From Acanthosoma haemorrhoidale (lineage: Eukaryota; Arthropoda; Insecta; Hemiptera; Acanthosomatidae): a stretch of DNA of 64,000 nt. Of this stretch, positions 34,101-44,952 are shown piece by piece (position 1 is the first letter of the stretch; every line of letters begins with the position of its first letter). The stretch lies in the NCBI GenBank assembly GCA_930367205.1, contig OV884009.1, forward strand, positions 102,073,189 through 102,137,188, in the 5' to 3' direction. The notes beneath the pieces are model-generated. The model was not told where the DNA came from and ran no database searches. It saw nothing but the letters and a program-made list of their open reading frames with translations. Made by a program: the position numbers and the translations under genes.

Positions 34101-35664
34101 GTAGGATACTATGAGATTTCAGAGAAGAATACTATCTTCGATACTGTCATACTTTCGAAAAGTCCAGGAGGATAAGGATTGAATGTTGTTTTTTGTCCAT
34201 GGTGGATTGAAATTCGTGGGAAATTTTAGGAAGTGGAGCACCAAAGCAAAAGCTGAATGGGTTGAACATGGTATTTTTTTAAAGCAAGTTTAAGATCAGA
34301 ATATAACTTTAACATATTGAGGTTGATTGAATTAGGATGAACAATGTTGTTAAATATACAGTCAAACAGGAAACCATCGATTGCCCCATGTATGTTTGAA
34401 AGTTTCTCTCTCTTTAGGCACTGCTATAATGAAACTCTTCTTATCTAATAATTATAATTAAATATAAGAAATATCGATATATCATATTGTGTAATTCGAT
34501 TATAGCTGCCATTCGATGATATTTATTTATTTTGTTATGCCTGATAAAGTGCTGAACCTGGCTTGAACGAGTAAATGGGTTGAGCGGCCACAGGATGGAA
34601 GTTGCTTCCTCTTTATTATATAGCAGACCAAGTTGGGGTGACTATAAGAGGAGTAGCTTGTGTTGGCAGCGATGCATCTCTTGGCAAGAGGAAGAGGTAA
34701 ACACATTCTTTATAATTCCCCAGAGTCCTAAATCATCGGTACAATATTTTAGAACAAAAGCCTGTAGGGAGAAACATTACTTCATTACAGGTAAGGAACA
34801 CTCGTCTTTCATATGTCGGTCTTTGTTCAACTCAAACGGCATCAACCTTAAAATGAATCAATCGATCTGAAATTATGGAGGAATATACCAAAAGACCTGT
34901 TAATTGTCTGTTAGTATCCAATAACGGAAATTATCGCAAACAATACTTTACGTAAAAATTGTCCTAGCTCAGGAGCTACTTAACATTTAAAGTTCGTCCT
35001 GCTTATTTTGAACTGGTGTTTGTCATGAGACATAACGGAATGTACAGATAAGATTTTATTGTTACCTTGTTACTCTTGCTCCTTGCTTGGTCCAGCAAAG
35101 AAAATACTTAATAACCGAAAGGTTCATCCAAGGCTACACCCTCAAAACAATCTAATGGCCACTCTACACAACTTCATACAGGCCAAAACCCATGATTCCC
35201 AATCCCGATTCTTCCACGAGTCCCTATCATGAGCCCCTCACTCTCGGTTCAAATAAGGCCTTTTCCGAAAATTACCTTAACTAAGCCACACCTCTCCTGT
35301 TTGCCATATTTCACCTAACTTTTATTCATCTCGAAACCCATCCGTCCTTGTATTTCCCTCCCAGTATATCCTTTTGTCATTATTTTTGTATCGGTGCCAC
35401 AAAATTGTGAATTAGAACTATTCGCATGAATGTTTGTCACCTCTTATCACTCCCGATCTTTAAATCCAAATATTAACAACTGTTTTATAATTCTTAATAT
35501 TTTGTGGACCACTTCCGTTTCTTTCCCCAATTGGATCTATTCTCTATTTAATTTATGCTTTCACCTTTTATTTCCAACTTTCACCAGAAATGTGTCTTAC
35601 TTTTCAACTTTTGCTCCTTCAAGTAACTAGCTTTTTTAACTAAGTACTACAACTAAATTCAAAC
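34101..35664. other. Unassigned stretch
   Basis: No gene recognised. A 96-codon plus ORF (34580-34870) has mixed composition but no motif. Confidence 0.35.
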
Positions 35665-35725
35665 AAAATCTTTATTATGATAAAATTACAATCTGCCTTA
35701 TTGGGCAATAAGTAATTCTGTTCAA
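35665..35725 (-). repeat. LINE-A 3' tail, shortest copy
   Basis: About 60 bases only, on minus: ATTACTTATTGCCCAATAAG, GCAGATTGTAATTTTATCAT, AATAAAG. This matches the family end closely and carries the intact palindrome TTATTGCCCAATAA. Confidence 0.85.
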
Positions 35726-38348
35726 TGTTCCCATTGACAACAGATATTTAGAATTCTTACAGAAACGAGATAAAGAAGAGAATACACTTTTTTTTTTTGA
35801 TACTCATAAACAAGAGCTAATAAAAAACCTTCACACGAGTGGGAGAGAGAGAAGAAATGGGGGGGGGGACTAACTATTACCTTGATTGGTCACCAAGCAA
35901 GGTATCCGTTTCAACATTAATTAAACTGAACGTATCAAGATCATCCATCAATAACCTTCAGCTTTAAATTGCACTACTGCCCATATTCCATCATTTAAAT
36001 TTTTATTCAACACACCATATAATTCGTTGGAACCAATGGGAAAATTAACTATCAACCTCACAGTATTGTTCCCTGATTTGGCTCATAACCCCCCCCCCCT
36101 CGTTTACCACAAATGTGTATCATAAATATATTTATATATATAATTTTTTTCATCCGAAATATCATTTAGCATTCCTTTATTTCTCTTATAATTCTATAAC
36201 TTATCAACGCAGCCGATTAATATTGATCGTGTTAATATTTGCAACCATTGCCCACATTTGTTGATAGTAACCCTGATTACCCCTTAACAAAACAGTGACT
36301 TTTTGATATCTATGGGAACAGAGTCACAGAGTAAAGATTTTTTGTTTTTATTTCACTCCATTCATTATTTGGTTGGATCAGTTATTGATGTGGTTTCAGG
36401 CTCTAACCCCTAAATCAGAGTTATTTACATACCCTATAGCCAAACTATTCAATAAATAAACAATTTATTGTTTATTTAATCGTAAAATTTTCAACAACGT
36501 GAAGTTTGGATCCCTTCAAAATGACTGTCGCCTGATTAGAATCCAGTTACTCATCAGGATGATACAACAATAGATTAGTGGATCCATAGCCTTGTTTGTT
36601 CCGCCGTTGGCCATTATCCCCTGATACACCGACGGTACTTACACGAATATTCTCCACACCCCTCTGTGTCATTATGGGGATTGTACTTGGCAATGATGAG
36701 AGCTGCCTCCCTCCCTAGCCTTAAACAGCAACGGCCCCATGACTGATGGTTCTCTCTAAGTAAGCCGATTTGCCTGGAGGAACTGTCTACCTGCCCGCTC
36801 TCATTACCTGTATCACTCACCACTCATTACAATAGAACATCCCCCCCCCCTCACAAATCACTAGCCACCCAATCTATACAGCCATTGCCGTTTTTTTATG
36901 TGTCATTTATTCCCCCGTGCATCACACAATTTAGGGCATTATCATGGAAACAATTTAGTTTTTTATCACCAAACAATTTATTGATTTATGATAGATTCTT
37001 TATTTTGCATTGGATACCCTTTTATTTTTAACGAAGGTGTTTTTAAAAATTTTCATGTAAATATCTCTCTGTCTGGAAAGGAGGCTGCAAGTTATATACT
37101 ATCGCATCATATATTACATATTATTAAAGTAATTATTATTAGATTTTTCAAAATATCATCCCACTATAAAATAACTCGCGGTTTTCATATTGGTTCAGTT
37201 AAAGTCACGAACATAACGTTAATGATGGTTTAATGAATGTTTGTAACTATAGTTTAAATAAAAAATTGTTAATTATGAAATCATAAATAATTTAATTAAT
37301 CGAGACGTTAACATTTTGTACGTAGATGTTTCCAAAAACATAATCAAATATGATGTCTTTAGGTCACAACAGGGGTCTTACAAAGTCCTCAATAGGTAGA
37401 CTTTACAGCTTTATATTTTTTGAAAAATGAAACCATAATACAAATATATATAATGTTAAGCATTTATTACACTAATAATTAATAACTGTCAATGTAGCTC
37501 AGCAATCACAAATAAAACGAAATTCTCCTTATCATAATCCTTCCCACTGTTTTTATAATACTATACTGTGAAATAAAATTTAAACGCGTATATCAACATC
37601 ACTACTCTCTGTTTCATGATTTATCTACGAAAGGCTTTTAATTTCTTATTCAATATCAATCAGCGACCGTCTATTTTACATCTCAAGCAAATTTGGGACC
37701 ACTTTATTTACAACTTTCTTACCAAGTAGCAATAAGATATTTAATAATATGTACCATATTATCACCGAGTCGTAGAAAGTTTTCCCTATAAATTTAATAT
37801 TAGTATTATTTAAAATATTACAAAAGGTTTATTAGCATGGTTATGAGAGAAGTTCCCTTCCCAAGATAGGCATACTTTAAGCAATAGCTTTAAAAAAATT
37901 TCAAGACTCTTACTTTCTAAATAGTTTTTAAAATTGCGAATTTAATAAGTGACTCCGGCGGTATTGGGCTGTTCCGCACTAAGAATGTATCAAAGTATAG
38001 GGTCGCATATAGATAAAGTTTGAAAGTAGAGTGTTGAGGTAGAAAAGGAAATGGAAGTTGGCCCAGGCGGAAGTTATAGCTAACCTTTTGAGAAAAGTTG
38101 CTGGCAAAATATTACTAATACCGATTCGGTTGCAAAAAGGCTTTCAGGGTAGTTGCCAAAAACAGCTACAGGCCAACAGTTGAATTTTATTTTCCCTTAC
38201 TCCCCGTAATATGTACCAAAACACATACAAACTAATATAATATTCTGTTTACTATATATTTAAAATTCATTTCTACCTCTTTACGACCTTTTTTACTGAA
38301 TTCAAATGCAGACAGACGAAAGTAGCTAGCCCCGTACAAGTTTGAAAA
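35726..38348. other. Unassigned stretch with G and C homopolymer runs
   Basis: Homopolymer G or C runs of about ten or more bases occur at 35858-35868 (G), 36089-36099 (C) and 36841-36850 (C). ORFs at 36614-36823 (minus) and 36988-37233 (plus) have no recognisable motif. From 36960 on it is very AT-rich. Confidence 0.4.
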
Positions 38349-38504
38349 TCAATCGGGCCTGGCAATTATTTGATATCGTCGGGCCGTCACCGTTGCCATG
38401 CCATCATGAGGGGGGTTTTGAAGACCTAACGCTTGTGGTAGAAAAAGAGTTAGACGGTCAATGACCTTGGTGACGGATACAATTATTGATTTATCTGACT
38501 CCAT
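38349..38504 (-). CDS. LTR-M copy 4: start of first ORF (MESD type), 51 codons
   Basis: ATG at 38504-38502 after the leader ACACACCTATCAGAA, which matches GTACCTATCAGAT before the ATG at 17689. The product starts MESDKSIIVSVTKVIDRL and ends in TGA at 38351-38349. It is the longest of the four, with a Gln/Asn/Pro-rich middle. No cysteine box or other Gag domain is reached. Confidence 0.5.
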   Translation of the reverse strand: MESDKSIIVSVTKVIDRLTLFLPQALGLQNPPHDGMATVTARRYQIIARPD

Positions 38505-38935
38505 TTCTGATAGGTGTGTGTCCTCCAGAAGTACGCTGTGTACAGGAGAAGAGGACGGTACAGGTTAGGTTGAGGTATTTTACGTGGTCTTGCAACGAGC
38601 TCACATTCCCCTTTGGAGATGGCCAAAGCCATCTCATACGGACATACACAAGTGAATGTGTACCGGAAGGAAGCGGACTAATCCATTAAAGGAGTTCCAC
38701 TAGGAAGGTGTCGTGCCCCAGATAAAATACGGACAGAATAATAGATAATTAAGGATAGGCTATTTGGTGGAGTATAAGCCAGGGAATTCCACTGAGAAAT
38801 GTGTAGAGGCAGACTAAATATACCTGATTAGGAATAGACAACTGAACTGAATCGTCAGGGGTACATTTAGTTAGCCGAGTTAGATCCTAGTGGCGGACTG
38901 GGAACTAGTTGCAGCTCGCCCTTTAAAAAGATTAT
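38505..38935 (-). repeat. LTR-M copy 4: leader and LTR
   Basis: Minus strand: CAACCTAACCTGTACCGTCC then CTCTTCTCCTGTACACAG corresponds to CCTACCCTGTACCTCTTCTC and CTGAACATAG of copy 1. ACACCTTCCTAGTGGAACTC near 38708 matches copy 3. The TG-type LTR start was not found, so 38935 is only an estimate. Confidence 0.5.
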
Positions 38936-39510
38936 AGGATAATACAAACGTAAATGCCAAAGATTCTTGAATCTACAAGTAAGTATTCTTTACGTTCATA
39001 TTCATTAGTTGTGGTATGCGATTCCACATAAATATATATAGAGAGAACCGTGGATTGGAACCTAGGACCTTATCACGGACAGATTACTTCTTCTCTGAAC
39101 TTTCCCTGCTCAAACAATAGCTGGAGTCTTTTAGAAATTCGGACAATATAGTCCTTCAGCTTATATTTTCCTAAAATTAGTTTGTGTTTAATGTCATTAT
39201 GTGTTTCTGTCATACATCTTGAATATATCGAATCTGGTATAAAAAGGCGAATAAATGTTGGGAAGATGACAACGGCTCAGAGGTACTATTTATCCAAATT
39301 AGTAGGGCAACATCGACTGAAGCTCACTTAACTAAGAACGTGGCTGTACTAAGCAGCCGCAGCTAATACTAAGTGATAAGGATTAATTATACAGGGAAAT
39401 TGAATTAGATTGGTATTACGGTGAATGGAAGTTCAGCAACGGCCGTTGGCCACATTATCGCCACCATTATAATTCCCACCACTCTCTCCGCCATGCCAAT
39501 ATATATATAT
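38936..39510. other. Unassigned stretch ending in an (AT)n target
   Basis: Ends in an AT repeat at 39499-39510, which abuts LTR-T. A matching AT repeat follows the last LTR at 44953, consistent with a target duplication inside a microsatellite. Confidence 0.5.
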
Positions 39511-40122
39511 TGTAACATTCATGATATTTGAGAATATCATGACCAGCCACCCTCCCACTTTGTCCAGCATCTGCCCTTATGCTCTTAGGAGTGGGGATGA
39601 GATAAAGGGCCAGTCTTAGCCAAGAGCCAGAGAGCAAAGCAGAGCAAGCTCCCGTTCCGTTGACGGTCATCAACACAAGCAGAGGAGAAGAAGAAGAAGA
39701 AGAAGAAGAAGAAGAAGAAGGTTACACGGATATCATCGATTGGGTGATATAGATATTGTTTTTTTTATTATGGATCCATTAAAAAGAGATTGAGCTCAAT
39801 TTTCATTTTTTTTATATAACTAATTAGTAGTAACTATCCTTGTTCAAAAGGAATTGAATATTTTTTTATATAATTAATGTCAGCATTATTTATAATTATA
39901 ATTATTTGTTATAACCATTTTACTTGTATATATTTCACAATTCCCAGTTTCTCAATTTATTAATAACTATAACATTAGCCTTGAGATCGGGCGATTCAAT
40001 CGGGATAATTTCCTATGTCGAAGACATAAAAACAAGTTGAATTAAAGATCTCATGACGGACCTACCAAATTAGGTAAATTTATGAAATAAATTAAAAATG
40101 GTAAAATATGAGGTAGGTTTCA
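39511..40122 (+). repeat. LTR-T LTR 1
   Basis: Starts TGTAACATTCATGATATTTG and ends GAGGTAGGTTTCA. Bases 39520-39541 form a perfect 9-bp stem, CATGATATT and AATATCATG, with loop TGAG. A GAA repeat is at 39685-39720. An antisense ORF in the first half (39467-39676) repeats with each LTR and is a shadow. The rest is AT-rich, with TATATAA-type strings near 39811 and 39866. Confidence 0.9.
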
Positions 40123-40123
40123 A

Positions 40124-40141
40124 TGGGGGCCGCTCCGGGAT
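40124..40141 (+). promoter_or_regulatory. LTR-T primer binding site, tRNA-Pro-like
   Basis: TGGGGGCCGCTCCGGGAT directly follows the LTR, as a PBS should. It matches the classical tRNA-Pro PBS at 15 of 18 positions by eye, differing in a three-base block in the middle. A different tRNA with a matching acceptor stem is possible. The second copy is at 42539-42556. Confidence 0.6.
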
Positions 40142-40265
40142 TAACTTCAAAAATTCTAAAGAAACCAAAGGAATTGTGAGGTATTGCATGTTAGAATAAT
40201 AACTAGTACTAACTACTAACAATTTATATTTTTCTGATAATTTTACATTTGTTACACAGACACAA

Positions 40266-41204
40266 ATGACGAACACAAACATGCCCGGGTCAGAGTCAGG
40301 TATAATAACGGTTGGGTCAAAAGACCCCGCAGCCCCCGACCCCGAACCCACGATGAATCATTCCAAGATGTTACAACTAATCCTTGCCCAGTTAAACAGT
40401 CAATTTAACGCACTTAAAGAAAATAACAAAGAAATAAACGAAAAATTAAACAGTCAATCAAACGCACTTAAAGAGAATAATAAAGAACAAAAAGAGTTGA
40501 GCGGGAAGTTTGATCAATTAAGGGAAGAAATAAAATCGGGAAGATCGGCTAAATTCGAACAAGGTTACACGGATGTAAACGATATATTAGATAGACAATT
40601 ACGAATTTGTGAGGAGAGAACACTCCAAGGAAATAATAATGTAAATTCAAAATTAAAAGAAGAAATTATTCTATTGAAAAATACGACAGATCATGAAAAA
40701 ACAAATTTAACAAAGTCACAACTAGTTGATGCTGATTGTCAGACAGATCTTAGCTTATATTCAATTAAGGATAATGAAGAGAAAATGACTTCATTGGAGG
40801 ATGAACAGAAGATTGCAGATAACAATGATGAGTGTACCTCACGTCAACATGATCTAATAAAGCTTGACTATGAGAATAATATGAGTTTGTTGGAAAATAA
40901 ATTTTCAGAGTTAGAAGATACAGCGAATATTAAGAAAGGAGAAGTGATTTCATTGAAAGATCAAATTACAGAGCATCAGCAGACAACCAGCGATAACGTG
41001 AAAAATTTTAAAATAATTCAAAATAAAGTTTTGGATATGAAGAAATTGGAATCTCAAATTCCAACTCATCTTGATGAAATTCCTTTTTGCGTGTTTGATT
41101 TGAACAACATTAAAATTAATGAATGGAAGGCATTTAAAAATAATTACAGGGATGTTTTTTGTTCGATACAATATGACTTCAAAAAAAAGAAAAAAAAATT
41201 ATAG
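40266..41204 (+). CDS. LTR-T Gag-like coiled-coil protein, copy 1 (312 aa)
   Basis: A single intact ORF starts about 140 bases after the LTR. Residues 1-30 are Pro/Ser-rich; residues 31-95 are a charged helix with an 18-residue internal repeat (LNSQFNALKENNKE at 43-56, LNSQSNALKENNKE at 61-74). Coiled-coil segments continue to about 265, and a short region rich in aromatic residues (WKAFKNNYRDVF) follows. The last residues, DFKKKKKKL, come from an A-rich tract, suggesting that the original reading frame was cut there. There is no zinc knuckle. The N-terminal style (helical, Lys/Glu/Asn-rich, Met-Leu-Gln-Leu-Ile-Leu start) recalls Gag of arthropod Gypsy elements. It should form particles with proteins from a full element. 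Confidence 0.75.
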   Translation: MTNTNMPGSESGIITVGSKDPAAPDPEPTMNHSKMLQLILAQLNSQFNALKENNKEINEKLNSQSNALKENNKEQKELSGKFDQLREEIKSGRSAKFEQGYTDVNDILDRQLRICEERTLQGNNNVNSKLKEEIILLKNTTDHEKTNLTKSQLVDADCQTDLSLYSIKDNEEKMTSLEDEQKIADNNDECTSRQHDLIKLDYENNMSLLENKFSELEDTANIKKGEVISLKDQITEHQQTTSDNVKNFKIIQNKVLDMKKLESQIPTHLDEIPFCVFDLNNIKINEWKAFKNNYRDVFCSIQYDFKKKKKKL

Positions 41205-41925
41205 TTTTCTTTTATTATTTTCATTATTAAATGAAAATAATACTGATCGGATGACACATAAACTTTAGAAGTTTATACAAACAAAAACAAAACTATTATT
41301 AGAAGTATTGACCCTAGTAAAGTCTATGGAATTATCAGCAAGTGAAGCTTTTGCTTTCATTATCACTTAATCTATAAAACAGATCGTAAATATTCTTTGA
41401 ATGCTTAAGTCCATTATAATTAATTTTATAGCAAGGAAATAAAATGAGCTCATACAATTTTATACACGACAACGACCTCCCTATCTTTTCGTAACATTTA
41501 TAATTTTTTTATAAACACTATCTTTTCACTCAGGTAAAATATTTAAATCACACACACACACTCAACAATTTTTCTCTATTGTTACTAATTACCAGTAGAA
41601 TTGTCTAGTATTTTAATTAAAAACCAATATGTATTACTAATCACACTCTACCGTCTTTTCAACAAATGTTTTCCAAATCGCGTTATGATCCATAAAACAA
41701 TGTACCTTCGAACTAATCCATACTAATTAGCATAATAATTTAGTTAAGTAAAAAATTGAAACAACTTGTACGCTTTTCAAGCAATTTAAAACCTTGCAAA
41801 ATTTGAACTATTATTACTATAAACTTTGTAAAATTTCAACACCCGTTATAAACAATCAATTCAACAAACCGAACGCAGCAACATAATATTGTGGATCCAC
41901 TTAAAAAAAAAAAAGGGAAGGCAAT
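41205..41925 (+). other. LTR-T internal non-coding 3' part with polypurine tract
   Basis: AT-rich, no ORF on plus. It ends in a 19-base polypurine tract of A12 followed by GGGAAGG (41903-41921), four bases before the conventional TG of the next LTR. If the LTR is taken to start at ATTG, the gap shrinks to two bases. The same tract precedes LTR 3 at about 44318-44336. Confidence 0.75.
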
Positions 41926-42537
41926 TGTAACATTCATGATATTTGAGAATATCATGACCAGCCACCCTCCCACTTTGTCCAGCATCTGCCCTTATGCTCT
42001 TAGGAGTGGGGATGAGATAAAGGGCCAGTCTTAGCCAAGAGCCAGAGAGCAAAGCAGAGCAAGCTCCCGTTCCGTTGACGGTCATCAACACAAGCAGAGG
42101 AGAAGAAGAAGAAGAAGAAGAAGAAGAAGAAGAAGGTTACACGGATATCATCGATTGGGTGATATAGATATTGTTTTTTTTATTATGGATCCATTAAAAA
42201 GAGATTGAGCTCAATTTTCATTTTTTTTATATAACTAATTAGTAGTAACTATCCTTGTTCAAAAGGAATTGAATATTTTTTTATATAATTAATGTCAGCA
42301 TTATTTATAATTATAATTATTTGTTATAACCATTTTACTTGTATATATTTCACAATTCCCAGTTTCTCAATTTATTAATAACTATAACATTAGCCTTGAG
42401 ATCGGGCGATTCAATCGGGATAATTTCCTATGTCGAAGACATAAAAACAAGTTGAATTAAAGATCTCATGACGGACCTACCAAATTAGGTAAATTTATGA
42501 AATAAATTAAAAATGGTAAAATATGAGGTAGGTTTCA
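41926..42537 (+). repeat. LTR-T LTR 2 (shared middle LTR)
   Basis: Same sequence as LTR 1, shifted by 2415. It serves as 3' LTR of the first unit and 5' LTR of the second. There is no host sequence between it and either internal region. Confidence 0.9.
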
Positions 42538-42680
42538 ATGGGGGCCGCTCCGGGATTAACTTCAAAAATTCTAAAGAAACCAAAGGAATTGTGAGGTATT
42601 GCATGTTAGAATAATAACTAGTACTAACTACTAACAATTTATATTTTTCTGATAATTTTACATTTGTTACACAGACACAA

Positions 42681-43619
42681 ATGACGAACACAAACATGCC
42701 CGGGTCAGAGTCAGGTATAATAACGGTTGGGTCAAAAGACCCCGCAGCCCCCGACCCCGAACCCACGATGAATCATTCCAAGATGTTACAACTAATCCTT
42801 GCCCAGTTAAACAGTCAATTTAACGCACTTAAAGAAAATAACAAAGAAATAAACGAAAAATTAAACAGTCAATCAAACGCACTTAAAGAGAATAATAAAG
42901 AACAAAAAGAGTTGAGCGGGAAGTTTGATCAATTAAGGGAAGAAATAAAATCGGGAAGATCGGCTAAATTCGAACAAGGTTACACGGATGTAAACGATAT
43001 ATTAGATAGACAATTACGAATTTGTGAGGAGAGAACACTCCAAGGAAATAATAATGTAAATTCAAAATTAAAAGAAGAAATTATTCTATTGAAAAATACG
43101 ACAGATCATGAAAAAACAAATTTAACAAAGTCACAACTAGTTGATGCTGATTGTCAGACAGATCTTAGCTTATATTCAATTAAGGATAATGAAGAGAAAA
43201 TGACTTCATTGGAGGATGAACAGAAGATTGCAGATAACAATGATGAGTGTACCTCACGTCAACATGATCTAATAAAGCTTGACTATGAGAATAATATGAG
43301 TTTGTTGGAAAATAAATTTTCAGAGTTAGAAGATACAGCGAATATTAAGAAAGGAGAAGTGATTTCATTGAAAGATCAAATTACAGAGCATCAGCAGACA
43401 ACCAGCGATAACGTGAAAAATTTTAAAATAATTCAAAATAAAGTTTTGGATATGAAGAAATTGGAATCTCAAATTCCAACTCATCTTGATGAAATTCCTT
43501 TTTGCGTGTTTGATTTGAACAACATTAAAATTAATGAATGGAAGGCATTTAAAAATAATTACAGGGATGTTTTTTGTTCGATACAATATGACTTCAAAAA
43601 AAAGAAAAAAAAATTATAG
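42681..43619 (+). CDS. LTR-T Gag-like coiled-coil protein, copy 2 (312 aa)
   Basis: Residue for residue the same as the ORF at 40266-41204. Both copies are uninterrupted, which together with the unchanged A-rich tract at the 3' end of the ORF argues for a very recent duplication, or for an assembly duplication. It carries no extra information on function beyond the first copy. Confidence 0.75.
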   Translation: MTNTNMPGSESGIITVGSKDPAAPDPEPTMNHSKMLQLILAQLNSQFNALKENNKEINEKLNSQSNALKENNKEQKELSGKFDQLREEIKSGRSAKFEQGYTDVNDILDRQLRICEERTLQGNNNVNSKLKEEIILLKNTTDHEKTNLTKSQLVDADCQTDLSLYSIKDNEEKMTSLEDEQKIADNNDECTSRQHDLIKLDYENNMSLLENKFSELEDTANIKKGEVISLKDQITEHQQTTSDNVKNFKIIQNKVLDMKKLESQIPTHLDEIPFCVFDLNNIKINEWKAFKNNYRDVFCSIQYDFKKKKKKL

Positions 43620-44340
43620 TTTTCTTTTATTATTTTCATTATTAAATGAAAATAATACTGATCGGATGACACATAAACTTTAGAAGTTTATACAAACAAA
43701 AACAAAACTATTATTAGAAGTATTGACCCTAGTAAAGTCTATGGAATTATCAGCAAGTGAAGCTTTTGCTTTCATTATCACTTAATCTATAAAACAGATC
43801 GTAAATATTCTTTGAATGCTTAAGTCCATTATAATTAATTTTATAGCAAGGAAATAAAATGAGCTCATACAATTTTATACACGACAACGACCTCCCTATC
43901 TTTTCGTAACATTTATAATTTTTTTATAAACACTATCTTTTCACTCAGGTAAAATATTTAAATCACACACACACACTCAACAATTTTTCTCTATTGTTAC
44001 TAATTACCAGTAGAATTGTCTAGTATTTTAATTAAAAACCAATATGTATTACTAATCACACTCTACCGTCTTTTCAACAAATGTTTTCCAAATCGCGTTA
44101 TGATCCATAAAACAATGTACCTTCGAACTAATCCATACTAATTAGCATAATAATTTAGTTAAGTAAAAAATTGAAACAACTTGTACGCTTTTCAAGCAAT
44201 TTAAAACCTTGCAAAATTTGAACTATTATTACTATAAACTTTGTAAAATTTCAACACCCGTTATAAACAATCAATTCAACAAACCGAACGCAGCAACATA
44301 ATATTGTGGATCCACTTAAAAAAAAAAAAGGGAAGGCAAT
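43620..44340 (+). other. LTR-T internal non-coding 3' part, copy 2
   Basis: Same as 41205-41925, including the short CA repeat (near 43965-43977) and the polypurine tract before LTR 3. Confidence 0.75.
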
Positions 44341-44952
44341 TGTAACATTCATGATATTTGAGAATATCATGACCAGCCACCCTCCCACTTTGTCCAGCAT
44401 CTGCCCTTATGCTCTTAGGAGTGGGGATGAGATAAAGGGCCAGTCTTAGCCAAGAGCCAGAGAGCAAAGCAGAGCAAGCTCCCGTTCCGTTGACGGTCAT
44501 CAACACAAGCAGAGGAGAAGAAGAAGAAGAAGAAGAAGAAGAAGAAGAAGGTTACACGGATATCATCGATTGGGTGATATAGATATTGTTTTTTTTATTA
44601 TGGATCCATTAAAAAGAGATTGAGCTCAATTTTCATTTTTTTTATATAACTAATTAGTAGTAACTATCCTTGTTCAAAAGGAATTGAATATTTTTTTATA
44701 TAATTAATGTCAGCATTATTTATAATTATAATTATTTGTTATAACCATTTTACTTGTATATATTTCACAATTCCCAGTTTCTCAATTTATTAATAACTAT
44801 AACATTAGCCTTGAGATCGGGCGATTCAATCGGGATAATTTCCTATGTCGAAGACATAAAAACAAGTTGAATTAAAGATCTCATGACGGACCTACCAAAT
44901 TAGGTAAATTTATGAAATAAATTAAAAATGGTAAAATATGAGGTAGGTTTCA
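44341..44952 (+). repeat. LTR-T LTR 3
   Basis: Matches LTRs 1 and 2 to its last base, then passes into ATATATATATAAATG instead of the primer binding site. This switch fixes the 3' end of the LTR. Confidence 0.9.

Larger units (their letters stand above)
39511..44952 (+). mobile_element. LTR-T: tandem gag-only LTR retrotransposon, three LTRs and two internal regions
   Basis: The order is LTR (39511), internal, LTR (41926), internal, LTR (44341-44952). All landmarks recur at exactly 2415 bp, and the copies look identical wherever I compared them, including the GAA microsatellite in the LTR and the 312-codon ORF. Each LTR is about 612 bp with TG and CA ends, which can be extended to ATTG and CAAT. 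Internal regions are about 1.8 kb and encode only a Gag-like protein; protease, RT and integrase are absent, so the element depends on a relative for movement. AT repeats flank both outer ends. Confidence 0.9.

Noticed and set aside
39467..39676. Minus ORF repeated at 41861-42091 and 44276-44506
   Set aside because: It lies wholly or mostly in the LTR of LTR-T and recurs only because the LTR does.
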